NCBI RefSeq assembly: GCF_003730135.1 | Contig: NZ_RJVO01000003.1 | Location: 1-64,000 of the forward strand | Source: Stagnimonas aquatica | GTDB taxonomy: Bacteria; Pseudomonadota; Gammaproteobacteria; Nevskiales; Nevskiaceae | DNA: 64,000 nucleotides | Reading direction: 5' to 3' | In this document: in pieces, positions 50,056 to 59,595 of the stretch | How positions within the stretch are numbered: position 1 is the first letter of the stretch | Layout of the letters: every line of letters begins with the position of its first letter | Notes under the pieces: model-generated | What the model saw: the letters and a program-made list of their open reading frames with translations, nothing else | Told to the model about the DNA's origin: nothing | Database searches by the model: none | Program-made: the position numbers and the translations under genes

Positions 50056-52212
50056 ATGGACCGTCGCCGCTTCCTGCAACTGGCCGGCAGCACTGCCGCC
50101 GCCTCGCTGATGCCGCAGTGCATCCGCGACGCCCTGGCGATTCCCGCCAACAACAAGTCCGGGACCATCCAGGACGTCGAGCATGTGGTGATCCTGATGC
50201 AGGAAAACCGCAGCTTCGACCATTACTTCGGCACCATGGCCGGGGTGCGCGGCTTCGGTGACCGTTTCACCATTCCGCTGCCCGGTGGGCTCAAGGTCTG
50301 GGAGCAGACCTACAGCGCCGACGGCAGCTCGCGCACCCTGATGCCCTACCACCTGGACAAGAGCAAGGGCAATGCCCTGCGGGTGGCCCAGCTCACCGCG
50401 CTGCCGCACAGCTGGAGCGACGCCCAGCCGGCCTGGAACAACGGCCGCATCGACCAGTGGCCGACCTACAAGACCGAGCAGTCGATGGGCTACTACAAGC
50501 AGGCCGAGGTCGAGTTCCAGTTCGCGCTCGCCAACGCCTTCACGGTCTGCGACCACTACCACGCGGCGATCCACGCCGGCACCAACCCCAACCGCATCTT
50601 CCACTGGACCGGAACCAACGACCCCAGCGGCGCCGGCGGCGGCCCGGCCACCAGCAATGCCAACGACTCGTTGGACGCCAGCAGCAGTGGCTACAGTTGG
50701 ACCACCTATCCCGAGCGCCTGCAGCAAGCCGGGGTGCGCTGGAAGGTCTACCAGAACCTGCCGGACAACTTCACCGACAACCCGCTGGCCGGCTTCAAGC
50801 AGTACCGCGCCGCCAACGAGGCGGCCGGCAACAACAGCGACGGCTTTCCCTATCCCGCCTACGACGAAGCGCAGGACGCCAGCAATCCGCTCTACAAGGG
50901 TGTGGCCAACACGCTGCCGAACGGCAACACACTCAACCCGAACATGCTGGCCGACTTCGCCGCCGACATCACCGCCGGCAAGCTGCCGCAGGTGTCCTGG
51001 GTGATCGCGCCGATGTTCTATTCCGAGCACCCGGGTCCATCGAGCCCGGTGCAGGGTGCCTGGTACGTGCAGGAGGTACTGAACGCGCTCACCGCCGATC
51101 CCGAGCTGTTCAGCAAGACCGTGCTGATCGTCAATTTCGACGAGAACGACGGCTTCTTCGACCACCTGCCGCCGCCCTGCGCGCCGTCGATGAACGAGGA
51201 CGGCAGCCTGGCCGGCAAGAGCACGCTGGCGGACATTTCCAGCGAGTACCACAGCGGCGACGAGTACAAGAATCACGCCTTCGGCCCCGGCCCACGGGTG
51301 CCGATGATGCTGATCTCGCCCTGGAGCCGTGGCGGCTGGGTGTGCAGCCAGAGCTTCGATCACACCTCGGTGCTGCGATTCCTGGAACAGCGCTTCGGCG
51401 TGATCGAGCCCAACATCGGGCCCTGGCGCCGGGCCTTCTGCGGCGATCTCACCAGTTGCTTCAACTTCGTCGATCCCAACAACGACAACAGCGCCGAACT
51501 GCCGGCGCTGACCAAGCTCGGCGTCGATACCGTCACGCTCACGCAGTCGCTGCTGCTACCGGTGGCGGTGCCTTCGGAGAGCGAGCAGAGCCTCCCGGTG
51601 CAGGAGACCGGGGTGCGGCTGTCGCGGGCGCTGCCCTACGAGCTGCATGCCAGCGCCGAACTCGACGCCAGGACCGGCCGCCTGCGCCTGGTGTTCGCCA
51701 ATACCGGCAGCGCCGGCGCGGTGTTCCACGTCTACGACCGTCTGCATCTGGACCGCAACCCGCGTCGCTACGGCGTTGAGGCCGGCAAGCTGCTCGACGA
51801 CCACTGGGATCTCAATGCCGATGACGGCGCCTACGATCTCTGGGTGCTGAGCCACAACGGCTGGCACCGGCATTTCACCGGCAATCTGTTCGCGCAGGCC
51901 GAGCCGCTGCCGGAACTGCGGGTCTGCTACGACATCGCCAACGGCGGTGTCTACCTGCAGACCAAGAACGACAGCGCCAGCGCGCGCACGCTGAAGATCC
52001 GCGCCAATGCCTACTTCGGCGACGGCCCCTGGAGTCTGAGCCTGCGGCCCTACGGCGCCGCCGACCACGGCTGGTCGCTGGCGAGCAGCGGCAACTGGTA
52101 CGACTTCACGGTGACTATCGAGGGCGACGACAGCGGCTACAGCCGCCGCTTCGCCGGCCGCGTCGAAACCGGCGAGCCCCTGCTCAGCGATCCGGCCATG
52201 GGCCTGGGCTGA
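50056..52212 (+). CDS. Phosphocholine-type phospholipase C, copy 1 (Tat-exported)
   Basis: A 718-residue non-haemolytic-type phospholipase C that would hydrolyse phosphatidylcholine or related lipids outside the cytoplasm to diacylglycerol and a phosphorylated headgroup. It starts with a Tat signal (DRRRFLQLAGS). The phosphoesterase domain has the catalytic Thr-free, PlcN-style metal motif VILMQENRSFDHYFGTMAGVRGF, GPSSPVQGAWYVQEV, FDENDGFFDH and SPWSRGGW; two C-terminal beta-rich domains follow (about 520-718). The frame is open upstream, but the ATG at 50056 gives the Tat signal. A close paralogue follows directly. Confidence 0.9.
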   Translation: MDRRRFLQLAGSTAAASLMPQCIRDALAIPANNKSGTIQDVEHVVILMQENRSFDHYFGTMAGVRGFGDRFTIPLPGGLKVWEQTYSADGSSRTLMPYHLDKSKGNALRVAQLTALPHSWSDAQPAWNNGRIDQWPTYKTEQSMGYYKQAEVEFQFALANAFTVCDHYHAAIHAGTNPNRIFHWTGTNDPSGAGGGPATSNANDSLDASSSGYSWTTYPERLQQAGVRWKVYQNLPDNFTDNPLAGFKQYRAANEAAGNNSDGFPYPAYDEAQDASNPLYKGVANTLPNGNTLNPNMLADFAADITAGKLPQVSWVIAPMFYSEHPGPSSPVQGAWYVQEVLNALTADPELFSKTVLIVNFDENDGFFDHLPPPCAPSMNEDGSLAGKSTLADISSEYHSGDEYKNHAFGPGPRVPMMLISPWSRGGWVCSQSFDHTSVLRFLEQRFGVIEPNIGPWRRAFCGDLTSCFNFVDPNNDNSAELPALTKLGVDTVTLTQSLLLPVAVPSESEQSLPVQETGVRLSRALPYELHASAELDARTGRLRLVFANTGSAGAVFHVYDRLHLDRNPRRYGVEAGKLLDDHWDLNADDGAYDLWVLSHNGWHRHFTGNLFAQAEPLPELRVCYDIANGGVYLQTKNDSASARTLKIRANAYFGDGPWSLSLRPYGAADHGWSLASSGNWYDFTVTIEGDDSGYSRRFAGRVETGEPLLSDPAMGLG

Positions 52213-52240
52213 ACCTTTTTATTCCTTAGAGAAAGACGCC

Positions 52241-54391
52241 GTGAGCACACTCGACCGCCGCCGCTTCCTGAAGCTCGCCGGCAGCAGCGCCGCCGCCTCG
52301 CTGATGCCGCAGTGCATCCGCGACGCCCTGGCGATCCCCGCCAACAACAAGGCGGGAACCATCATGGATGTCGAGCATGTGGTGATCCTGATCCAGGAGA
52401 ACCGCAGCTTCGATCACTACTTCGGCACCATGGCCGGGGTGCGCGGCTTCGGTGACCGCTTCGGCATTCCGCTGCCCGGCGGGCGCAAGGTCTGGGAGCA
52501 GACCTACGCGGTGGACGGCGGCAGCCGCGTGATCCTGCCCTACCACCTGGACAGCAGCGCCGGCAACGCCCAGCGCGTCGATGGCACCCCGCACGGCTGG
52601 GACAACGCCCAGCCGGCCTGGAACAACGGCCGCATCGACCAGTGGCCGACCTACAAGCAGCCGCAGTCGATGGGCTACTACAAGCAGGCGGAGCTGGAAT
52701 TCCAGTTCGCGCTGGCCAATGCCTTCACGCTCTGCGACGACTACCACTGCGCCTTCCAAGGCGGCACCAACACCAATCGCCTGTTCTACTGGACCGGCAC
52801 CAACAACCCCAGCGGCGTCGGCGGCGGTCCGGCCATCGACAACACCTACGACTCGCTGGGCGCCTCCAGCGAGGGCTACGAGTGGACCACCTATCCCGAG
52901 CGGCTGGAAGCGGCCGGGGTGAGCTGGAAGGTCTACCAGAACCTGCCCGACAACTTCACCGACAACCCGCTGCACGGCTTCAAGCAGTACCGCGTCGCCA
53001 ACGAGGCGGCCGGCAACACCAGCGAGGGCTTCCCCTACTTCACCTACACCGAGGCGCTGCACGGCGACATCCCGCTGTACAAGGGCTGCTCCAACACCAT
53101 GCCCAACGGCAACATGCTGAATCCGCTGATGCTGATGGACTTCTCGGCGGAGGTGCTGGCCGGCAGCCTGCCGCAGGTGTCCTGGGTGGTGGCGCCGGCC
53201 AACTACTCCGAGCACCCGGGGCCGTCCAGCCCGGTGCAGGGCGCCTGGTACACGCAGGAAGTGCTCAATGCGCTGACCGCCAACCCGGAGGTCTTCGCCA
53301 AGACCGTGCTGCTGGTCTGCTTCGACGAGAACGATGGCTTCTTCGACCATGTGCCGCCGCATGCCGCGCCCTCGCTGAACGCCGACGGCAGCCTGGCCGG
53401 CAAGAGCACGCTCGCCGACCTCGGCAGCGAGTACTACAGCGGCGAGCAGTACCACCAACATGTATTCGGCCCCGGCCCGCGAGTGCCGATGTACGTGATC
53501 TCGCCCTGGAGCCGTGGCGGCTGGGTCAACTCGCAAGCCTACGACCACACCTCGGTGCTGCGCTTCCTGGAGCAGCGCTTCGGGGTTGCCGAGCCCAACA
53601 TCAGCGCCTGGCGCAAGACCTTCTCCGGCGATCTGATGGGCTGCTTCAACTTCGTCAATCCCAATGACGACAGCGGCGACAGCCTGCCCTTGCAGACCAA
53701 GCTGAGCGCCGATCTGATCCGCTACAGCCAGGAGATCCAGTCGCAGGTGGCGGTGCCGGACGAGGCCAGCCAGGCCTATCCGGTGCAGGAGCTGGGCGTG
53801 AAGCCCTCCTGCGCGCTGCCCTACGAGCTGCATGTGACCGCCGAGGTCGATCACGCCGAGCGCCGGCTGAAGCTGCTGCTGGCCAACACCGGTTCCGCCG
53901 GCGCGGTGTTCCATGTCTACGACCGCCTGCATCTGGACCGCAACCCGCGCCGCTACGGCATCGAAGCCGGCAAGATGCTCGACGACCACTGGGATCTGGC
54001 CGAGGACGGCGGTGCCTACGATCTCTGGGTGCTGAGCCACAATGGCTGGCACCGGCATTTCACCGGCAAGGCCTCGACACAGGCGCCGACGCCGGAGATC
54101 CGGGTCTGCTACGACGCCGCCAACGGCGATGTCTACCTGCAGACCCGCAACCCGTCCAAGGAGGCGCGGACCCTGCTCATCACCCCCAACGCCTACTTCA
54201 GCAGCGGCCCGGTGCGCCTGCGCCTGCCCGGCTATGGCAGCGCCGACCACGCCTGGTCGCTGGCCGACAGCTTCCACTGGTACGACTTCACGGTGACCGT
54301 CGAAGGCGATGACAGCGGCTACAGCCGCCGCTACGCCGGCCGGGTCGAAACCGGCGCGGCCTCGGTCAGCGACCCGGCCATGGGCGTCTGA
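52241..54391 (+). CDS. Phosphocholine-type phospholipase C, copy 2 (Tat-exported)
   Basis: A 716-residue paralogue of the preceding gene, starting with GTG and a Tat signal (LDRRRFLKLAGS). It keeps the active-site blocks IQENRSFDHYFGTMAGVRGF, GPSSPVQGAWYTQEV, FDENDGFFDH and SPWSRGGW and the two C-terminal domains. The two genes are collinear without large gaps and share long identical DNA stretches, such as 47 bases at 50095-50141 and 52289-52335. Differences in the middle and in the C-terminal domains could shift headgroup preference (choline, ethanolamine, sphingomyelin), which cannot be read from sequence. Confidence 0.9.
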   Translation: MSTLDRRRFLKLAGSSAAASLMPQCIRDALAIPANNKAGTIMDVEHVVILIQENRSFDHYFGTMAGVRGFGDRFGIPLPGGRKVWEQTYAVDGGSRVILPYHLDSSAGNAQRVDGTPHGWDNAQPAWNNGRIDQWPTYKQPQSMGYYKQAELEFQFALANAFTLCDDYHCAFQGGTNTNRLFYWTGTNNPSGVGGGPAIDNTYDSLGASSEGYEWTTYPERLEAAGVSWKVYQNLPDNFTDNPLHGFKQYRVANEAAGNTSEGFPYFTYTEALHGDIPLYKGCSNTMPNGNMLNPLMLMDFSAEVLAGSLPQVSWVVAPANYSEHPGPSSPVQGAWYTQEVLNALTANPEVFAKTVLLVCFDENDGFFDHVPPHAAPSLNADGSLAGKSTLADLGSEYYSGEQYHQHVFGPGPRVPMYVISPWSRGGWVNSQAYDHTSVLRFLEQRFGVAEPNISAWRKTFSGDLMGCFNFVNPNDDSGDSLPLQTKLSADLIRYSQEIQSQVAVPDEASQAYPVQELGVKPSCALPYELHVTAEVDHAERRLKLLLANTGSAGAVFHVYDRLHLDRNPRRYGIEAGKMLDDHWDLAEDGGAYDLWVLSHNGWHRHFTGKASTQAPTPEIRVCYDAANGDVYLQTRNPSKEARTLLITPNAYFSSGPVRLRLPGYGSADHAWSLADSFHWYDFTVTVEGDDSGYSRRYAGRVETGAASVSDPAMGV

Positions 54392-54435
54392 GCCCGGCAC
54401 GCTTCCTCACACTTCGTATTGCCCATCATTAGTCC

Positions 54436-55092
54436 ATGCGCCTCGCCATCTTCGACCTCGACCACACCCTGCTGACCGACGACAGCGACTTCCTCTGGGG
54501 GCAGTTCCTGTGCGACGAGGGCCATGTCGACCGCGCCGAGTACGAGGCGACCAACCAGGCCTACTACCAGCAGTACCTGGCCGGCACCCTGGACATGCTG
54601 GAGTTCTGCGCCTTCGCGCTGCGACCGCTGGCCGCGCACGATCCGCAGACGCTCTATGCCTGGCGGCGGCAGTTCATGGCCGAGCGCATCGCGCCCATCG
54701 TCGCGCCCAAGGCGCCGGAGCTGCTGGCGCGTCACCGCGCCGAGGGCGCCACCCTGCTCATCACCAGCGCCACCAATCGCTTCGTCACCGAGCCGATTGC
54801 CGAGTTGCTCGGCGTCGATCACCTGCTCGCCACCGAGGTCGAGATGGTCGATGGCCGCTACACCGGTCGGGTCGCCGGCCTGCCCAATTTCCAGGGCGGC
54901 AAGGTCACGCGCCTGCGGCAGTGGCTGGCGCAGCAGCCGCAGGCCTATACCAGCACCATCGCCTACAGCGACTCCCGCAACGACATCCCGCTGCTGGAGA
55001 TGGCCGACGAGGCGGTGGCGGTGGATGCCGACCCGGTGCTGAGCGCCGAGGCCGCCAAGCGCGGCTGGCGGGCGATCAGCCTGCGCGGCTGA
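54436..55092 (+). CDS. HAD-IB family phosphatase (SerB-like)
   Basis: A 218-residue cytoplasmic HAD phosphatase: catalytic D7 and D9 in AIFDLDHTLL, a helical cap (about 15-75), the Ser/Thr motif LITSATNRFV, and YSDSRNDIPLLEMAD for the metal-binding Asp pair. The HAD-IB family acts on phosphoserine, histidinol phosphate and similar small phosphate esters. Between two phospholipases and ethanolamine ammonia-lyase, phosphoethanolamine or phosphocholine is a reasonable substrate guess. No clear ribosome site precedes the ATG. eutB starts three bases after its stop. Confidence 0.8.
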   Translation: MRLAIFDLDHTLLTDDSDFLWGQFLCDEGHVDRAEYEATNQAYYQQYLAGTLDMLEFCAFALRPLAAHDPQTLYAWRRQFMAERIAPIVAPKAPELLARHRAEGATLLITSATNRFVTEPIAELLGVDHLLATEVEMVDGRYTGRVAGLPNFQGGKVTRLRQWLAQQPQAYTSTIAYSDSRNDIPLLEMADEAVAVDADPVLSAEAAKRGWRAISLRG

Positions 55093-55095
55093 ACC

Positions 55096-56493
55096 GTGGC
55101 CTACCACCACGACCTCGGGGTCCGGCGTCATCGCTTCGATGACCTGAAGACCCTGCTGGCCTGCGCCTCGCCGCGCCGTTCCGGCGACGAGCTGGCCGGC
55201 CTGGCCGCCGACAGCGACGAGCGCCGCATGGCCGCGCGCTACGCGCTCGCCGAGCTGCCGCTGCGCAGCTTTCTCAGCGAGGCCTTGATCCCCTACGAGG
55301 ACGACGAGGTGACGCGGCTGATCGTGGATCGCCACGATGCCGCCGCCTTCGCGCCGGTCGCGCATCTCACGGTCGGTGGCTTTCGCGACTGGCTGCTGTC
55401 CTACGCGGCGACCAGCGAGGCGCTGGCGGCGCTGGCGCCGGGTCTGACGCCGGAGATGGTGGCGGCGGTGTCGAAGCTGATGCGCAACCAGGATCTGATC
55501 GCGGTGGCCGCCAAGTGCCGGGTGGTGACCGCCTTCCGCAGCACCCTGGGCCTGCCCGGCCGGCTGGCTTGCCGGCTGCAACCCAATCATCCCACCGACG
55601 ATCCGCTCGGCATCGCCGCCTCCACCCTGGATGGCCTGTTGTTCGGCGCCGGCGACGCGGTGATCGGCCTCAACCCGGCCACCGACAGCGTGCCCGACTG
55701 CATCCGCCTGCTGGAGATGTTCGACGCGCTGCGCCAGCGCTTCGAGATTCCCACCCAGTCCTGCGTGCTGGCGCATGTCACCACCAGCCTCCGGGCGATG
55801 GAGCGCGGCGCGCCGCTGGATCTGGTGTTCCAGTCCATTGCCGGCAGCGAGGGCGCCAACCGCGGCTTCGGTATTGATCTCGCCCTGCTGCGCGAGGCGC
55901 ATGCGGCGGCGCGGAGCTTGAAGCGCGGCACGGTCGGCGGGCACTGCATGTACTTCGAGACCGGCCAGGGCTCGGCCTTGTCCGCCAACGCCCATCACGG
56001 CGTCGATCAGCAGACCCTGGAGGTGCGCGCCTACGCGGTGGCGCGCGAGTTCCAGCCACTCCTGGTCAACACCGTGGTCGGCTTCATCGGCCCGGAATAC
56101 CTCTACGACGCCAAGCAGATCATCCGTGCCGGCCTGGAGGACCATTGCTGCGGCAAGCTGCTGGGCCTGCCGATGGGCGTGGATGTCTGCTACACCAACC
56201 ATGCCGAGGCCGATCAGGACGACATGGACACGCTGCTGGTGCTGCTGGCGACCGCGGGTGTCAACTTCGTCATCGCGGTGCCGGGCGCCGACGATGTGAT
56301 GCTCAGCTACCAGAGCCTGTCCTATCACGACGTGGTGGCGACCCGGCATCTGATGAATCTCAAACCCGCGCCGGAATTCGAGGCCTGGTTGGCGCGCATG
56401 GGTCTGCTCGACGCGCAGGGCCGGCTGCCGCCGCCCGGAGCCGACAGTCGCGCGCTGCGGCAGTTGCTGGCGCTGGAGGGCCTGTCGCGATGA
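55096..56493 (+). CDS. eutB: Ethanolamine ammonia-lyase large subunit
   Basis: EutB is the catalytic subunit that, with adenosylcobalamin, converts ethanolamine to acetaldehyde and ammonia. The 465-residue product starts with GTG and has family features such as RLQPNHPTDDPLGIAASTLDGLLFGAGDAVIGLNPATDS, the active-site region LVFQSIAGSEGANRGFGIDLALL, YFETGQGSALSANAHHGVDQQTLE and GLPMGVDVCYTNHAEADQDDMD. It overlaps eutC by four bases. No eutA reactivase and no microcompartment shell genes are in the window, so this looks like a simple catabolic lyase. Confidence 0.96.
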   Translation: MAYHHDLGVRRHRFDDLKTLLACASPRRSGDELAGLAADSDERRMAARYALAELPLRSFLSEALIPYEDDEVTRLIVDRHDAAAFAPVAHLTVGGFRDWLLSYAATSEALAALAPGLTPEMVAAVSKLMRNQDLIAVAAKCRVVTAFRSTLGLPGRLACRLQPNHPTDDPLGIAASTLDGLLFGAGDAVIGLNPATDSVPDCIRLLEMFDALRQRFEIPTQSCVLAHVTTSLRAMERGAPLDLVFQSIAGSEGANRGFGIDLALLREAHAAARSLKRGTVGGHCMYFETGQGSALSANAHHGVDQQTLEVRAYAVAREFQPLLVNTVVGFIGPEYLYDAKQIIRAGLEDHCCGKLLGLPMGVDVCYTNHAEADQDDMDTLLVLLATAGVNFVIAVPGADDVMLSYQSLSYHDVVATRHLMNLKPAPEFEAWLARMGLLDAQGRLPPPGADSRALRQLLALEGLSR

Positions 56494-57272
56494 GCGCGCT
56501 CAAGCCGCCGCCGGCGGACCTGGTCGATCCCTACGCCGGGCTGCGGGTCGCCACCCGCGCGCGCATCGGCCTGGGCCGCAGCGGCGACGCGCTGCCGACC
56601 ACGGCGCTGCTCGACTTCCAGACCGCGCACGGCCGCGCCCGCGACGCCGTGCACGGGGTGGTGGACTACGAGCGCATCGCTGGCTTGTTGCAGCCGCTGC
56701 CAAGCCTGAGGCTGCGCTCGCGCGCGCCGGATCGCGCCAGCTATCTGCGTCGCCCGGACTGGGGCCGACGGCTGCATGCCGAGGATCTGCCGGCGCTGTC
56801 CGCCCTGCACGGCGACTACGACCTCGCTCTGGTGGTGGCCGACGGCCTCTCGGCGGCGGCGGTCAATGCCCATGCCGCGCCCCTGATCGCGGCGCTGCTG
56901 GAGCGCATCCCCAACTGGAAGCTGGCGCCGGTGGTGCTGGCGCAGCAGGCGCGGGTGGCGCTGGGCGACGAAGTCGGCGAAGCGCTCGGCGCGCGCCTGG
57001 TGGCGGTGCTGGTGGGCGAGCGGCCCGGTCTTTCCATCGCCGACAGCCTGGGCATCTATCTCACCTGGGCGCCGCGCCTGGGGCGCGCCGATTCCGAGCG
57101 CAACTGCATTTCCAACATCCACGCCGACGGCCTGTCCTACGCCCAGGCCGCCGACACCCTGGTCTGGCTGATGGCGGAGGCGCGCCAGCGCCGGCTCACC
57201 GGCGTCGAGCTGAAGGTGGACGCCGCGCCGGCCCTGGGCGAGGCGGCGCGGAACGATCTTTGCTTGGAGTAG
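56490..57272 (+). CDS. eutC: Ethanolamine ammonia-lyase small subunit
   Basis: EutC completes the cobalamin-binding site of the lyase. The 260-residue product contains TRARIGLGRSGDALPTTALLDFQTAHGRARDAVH, LALVVADGLSAAAVNAHAAPL, LVGERPGLSIADSLGIYLTWAPRLGRADSERNCISNIHADGLSYAQAADTL, all close to known EutC. The frame is open upstream within eutB; the ATG at 56490 overlaps the eutB stop. Product acetaldehyde is the same C2 product PhnX makes. Confidence 0.95.
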   Translation: MSALKPPPADLVDPYAGLRVATRARIGLGRSGDALPTTALLDFQTAHGRARDAVHGVVDYERIAGLLQPLPSLRLRSRAPDRASYLRRPDWGRRLHAEDLPALSALHGDYDLALVVADGLSAAAVNAHAAPLIAALLERIPNWKLAPVVLAQQARVALGDEVGEALGARLVAVLVGERPGLSIADSLGIYLTWAPRLGRADSERNCISNIHADGLSYAQAADTLVWLMAEARQRRLTGVELKVDAAPALGEAARNDLCLE

Positions 57273-57335
57273 AACGCAGTTCCGGTTCCGGTCTGGCGTA
57301 GTCCAGGCCGGGTCGTCGGTTTCGGAGTCTGGCCC

Positions 57336-58376
57336 TTGTCCGTCGCAAGCCCTTATCAACGCCAGCGCCATGTGCTCGCCGCCGCCGCGCACGGTGTGGA
57401 CCGCTTCATCGCCGCGCAGGGCAGCGATCCCCTGACGCTGATGTCGCGCGCCGGCCTGGCGCCGCAGCAGATCGAGAATCCCTGCCTGCAAGTCGATCTC
57501 GGCGCCTACTGCCGGCTGATGGAAACCGCCGCCGCGCAGACCGGCAATGGCAATTTCGGGCTCTGGTTCGGCCAGCAGTTCGAGCCCGAGCAACTCGGCC
57601 TGATCGGCCGCATCGCGCTGGCCTCGCCGACCCTGGGCAGCGCACTCGACAATCTCGCCCGCCTGTTCCACCTGCACCAGCAGGTCACCGAAACCCGCTT
57701 CTACCAGGCCGAGGGCCTGCTGCGCCTGGAGTACCGCATCCTCGACGGCCACATCGTCGAGCGCCGCCAGGACGCCGAGCTGACCCTGGGCATGTTCGCC
57801 AACGTGCTGCGCCGCTGCCTGGGGCGCGGCTGGGCGCCGGAGCGGGTGGAGTTCGAGCATCCGCGCCCCGGCGACTGGCGCGAGCACGAGCGTGCTTTCG
57901 ACGCGCCGGTGTACTTCGGCCGCCGCAGCAATGCCCTGGTGTTCCGCAACCGCGAGTTGCAGCGCGCCATGCCGGGGCGTGATCTGGCGCAACTGCCCCG
58001 GCTCTGCGAAGAGCTGTCGCGCGTCGGTGGCGGCAGCGGCCCCATCGCGCTGGCCTTCATGGACCGGGTGCGCAGCGAGATCCGCGCCTCGCTGAGCGAG
58101 GGCGCGCCGCACATCGAGGCGGTCGCCGAGTTGCTGCGGCTGCCGCGCTGGACCCTGCAACGCCGGCTCGCCGAGCACGGCTACAGCTATTCCGAGCTGG
58201 TGGAAGAGGTGCGCTGCGACCTCGCCATGGCCTATCTGGCGCAGCCGCAACTGCCGCTGGCCGACATCGCCAGCCTGCTCGGCTATTCCGAGCCCAGCGC
58301 CTTCACCCGCGCCTTCTGCCGCCGCTACGGGGTGCCGCCGTCGCGGATGCGCGCCCAGCGCGCGGCGGTGAGCTGA
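57336..58376 (+). CDS. AraC-family transcriptional regulator
   Basis: A 346-residue regulator with an arabinose-binding-like N-terminal domain (about 20-200, including GNGNFGLWFGQQF and LGLIGRIALASPTLGSALDNLARLF) and a C-terminal double helix-turn-helix: VAELLRLPRWTLQRRLAEHGYSYSELVEEVRCDLAMAYLAQPQLPLADIASLLGYSEPSAFTRAFCRRYGVPPSRMR. A TTG start at 57336 is chosen because GGAG lies nine bases upstream and no better start is near. It follows eutC by 63 bases and converges on the desaturase gene 11 bases beyond its end. Targets could be the phosphonate/ethanolamine operon or the desaturases. Confidence 0.88.
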   Translation: MSVASPYQRQRHVLAAAAHGVDRFIAAQGSDPLTLMSRAGLAPQQIENPCLQVDLGAYCRLMETAAAQTGNGNFGLWFGQQFEPEQLGLIGRIALASPTLGSALDNLARLFHLHQQVTETRFYQAEGLLRLEYRILDGHIVERRQDAELTLGMFANVLRRCLGRGWAPERVEFEHPRPGDWREHERAFDAPVYFGRRSNALVFRNRELQRAMPGRDLAQLPRLCEELSRVGGGSGPIALAFMDRVRSEIRASLSEGAPHIEAVAELLRLPRWTLQRRLAEHGYSYSELVEEVRCDLAMAYLAQPQLPLADIASLLGYSEPSAFTRAFCRRYGVPPSRMRAQRAAVS

Positions 58377-58387
58377 GGCAGCGCGGC

Positions 58388-59569
58388 TCAGGCGGCCGCG
58401 TGGGCGGTGCCGCCGCCGGGCAGGGCCAGACGCCAGATCGTCCAGGTGGTGGTGCCGAACTGCCGCGTCAGCGAGCCGGTGTTGTAGTGCAGGCCGTAGC
58501 GCTGGGCCAGCGCCCGCACGCGTGGTGCCACTTCCGGATAGCGGTTGCTGGGCATGTCCGGAAACAGGTGGTGCTCGATCTGGTGGCTGAGGTTGCCGCT
58601 GAGGATGTGGAAGAGCGTGCCGCCGCCGATGTTGCAGCTGCCCAGCAGCTGGCGCACGTACCAGCGGGCGCGGGTCTCGCCGGCGACTTCTTCCTGGGTG
58701 AAGTGCTGCACGCCGCTGGGGAAGTGGCCGCAGAAGATGATCACGTTCGACCAGACGTTGCGCAGCAAGTTGGCCAGGGCGTTGGCGCCGGCGATCCACA
58801 GGAAGGCGGCGAGGGCGATGCCGCCGGGCGACAGACCCAGCGCCAGCGAGGCCGGTACGGTCAGCGCGGCACCGAGCGCCGGCCACAGCAGGTAGTCCTT
58901 CAGCAGCTGCCGCGCGGCCTTGCGCCAGATGCCGCGCAGCAGCGGCTTCACCGAGGCCAGCGATTTCTTGCCTTCGAGAATCTTGTCGGCTTCGACGTCG
59001 TGTACCGCGACGCCCCACTGGAACCAGATGTTGAGGAAGAAGTTGATGACCGGATTGGCGAGGTGCTTGGGCTGCCAGGGCTGTTGCGGGGTGACTCGCA
59101 GCACGCCGTAGCCGATGTCCGGGTCCTTGCCGAAGACGTTGGTCCAGGTGTGGTGCACGACGTTGTGGCTGTGCTTCCACTGGTCCGACGGGCAGACGTT
59201 GTCCCACTCCCAGGTGTTGCTCTGGATCTCGGGGTCGCGCATCCAGTCCCACTGGGCGTGCATGACGTTGTGGCCGATCTCCATGTTCTCGATGATCTTG
59301 GCCAGTCCCAGCATCACCGCGCCGAGGCCGAGAACGGCGAGGAACTGCGGCCAGCCGGCGTAGGGCAGCTGCGAGGCCGGGAGTAGCAGCAGGCTCAGGA
59401 ACATCACGAGGCGGCCGCCCAGCGCCAGGCTGCGCTGCCAGCGGATGATCTTGAGGATGTAGGCGCGGTCGCGCTCGCCGCGCGAGTCCATGACCTCGTT
59501 GCGGATGGCGTCCATCTCGCGACCGAATTCCTCGATCTCGGCGGCGGACAGGTGCGTGGGCATGCCCAT
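58388..59569 (-). CDS. Acyl-CoA fatty acid desaturase, copy 2 (DesB/DesA3-like)
   Basis: A 393-residue di-iron membrane desaturase with the three His boxes GHNVMHAQW, HSHNVVHHTWTN and SGNLSHQIEHHLFPDMPSNRY. It resembles the acyl-CoA desaturases DesB of Pseudomonas aeruginosa and DesA3 of Mycobacterium, which place a double bond in preformed acyl chains using a dedicated reductase. Hydrophobic segments lie at about 55-105 and 205-265. The ATG at 59569 has AGGAG seven bases upstream. It is the last gene of a four-gene unit (reductase-desaturase-reductase-desaturase). Confidence 0.9.
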   Translation of the reverse strand: MGMPTHLSAAEIEEFGREMDAIRNEVMDSRGERDRAYILKIIRWQRSLALGGRLVMFLSLLLLPASQLPYAGWPQFLAVLGLGAVMLGLAKIIENMEIGHNVMHAQWDWMRDPEIQSNTWEWDNVCPSDQWKHSHNVVHHTWTNVFGKDPDIGYGVLRVTPQQPWQPKHLANPVINFFLNIWFQWGVAVHDVEADKILEGKKSLASVKPLLRGIWRKAARQLLKDYLLWPALGAALTVPASLALGLSPGGIALAAFLWIAGANALANLLRNVWSNVIIFCGHFPSGVQHFTQEEVAGETRARWYVRQLLGSCNIGGGTLFHILSGNLSHQIEHHLFPDMPSNRYPEVAPRVRALAQRYGLHYNTGSLTRQFGTTTWTIWRLALPGGGTAHAAA

Positions 59570-59595
59570 GAGGGTTCTCCTGAAAGGTGAGGAAA

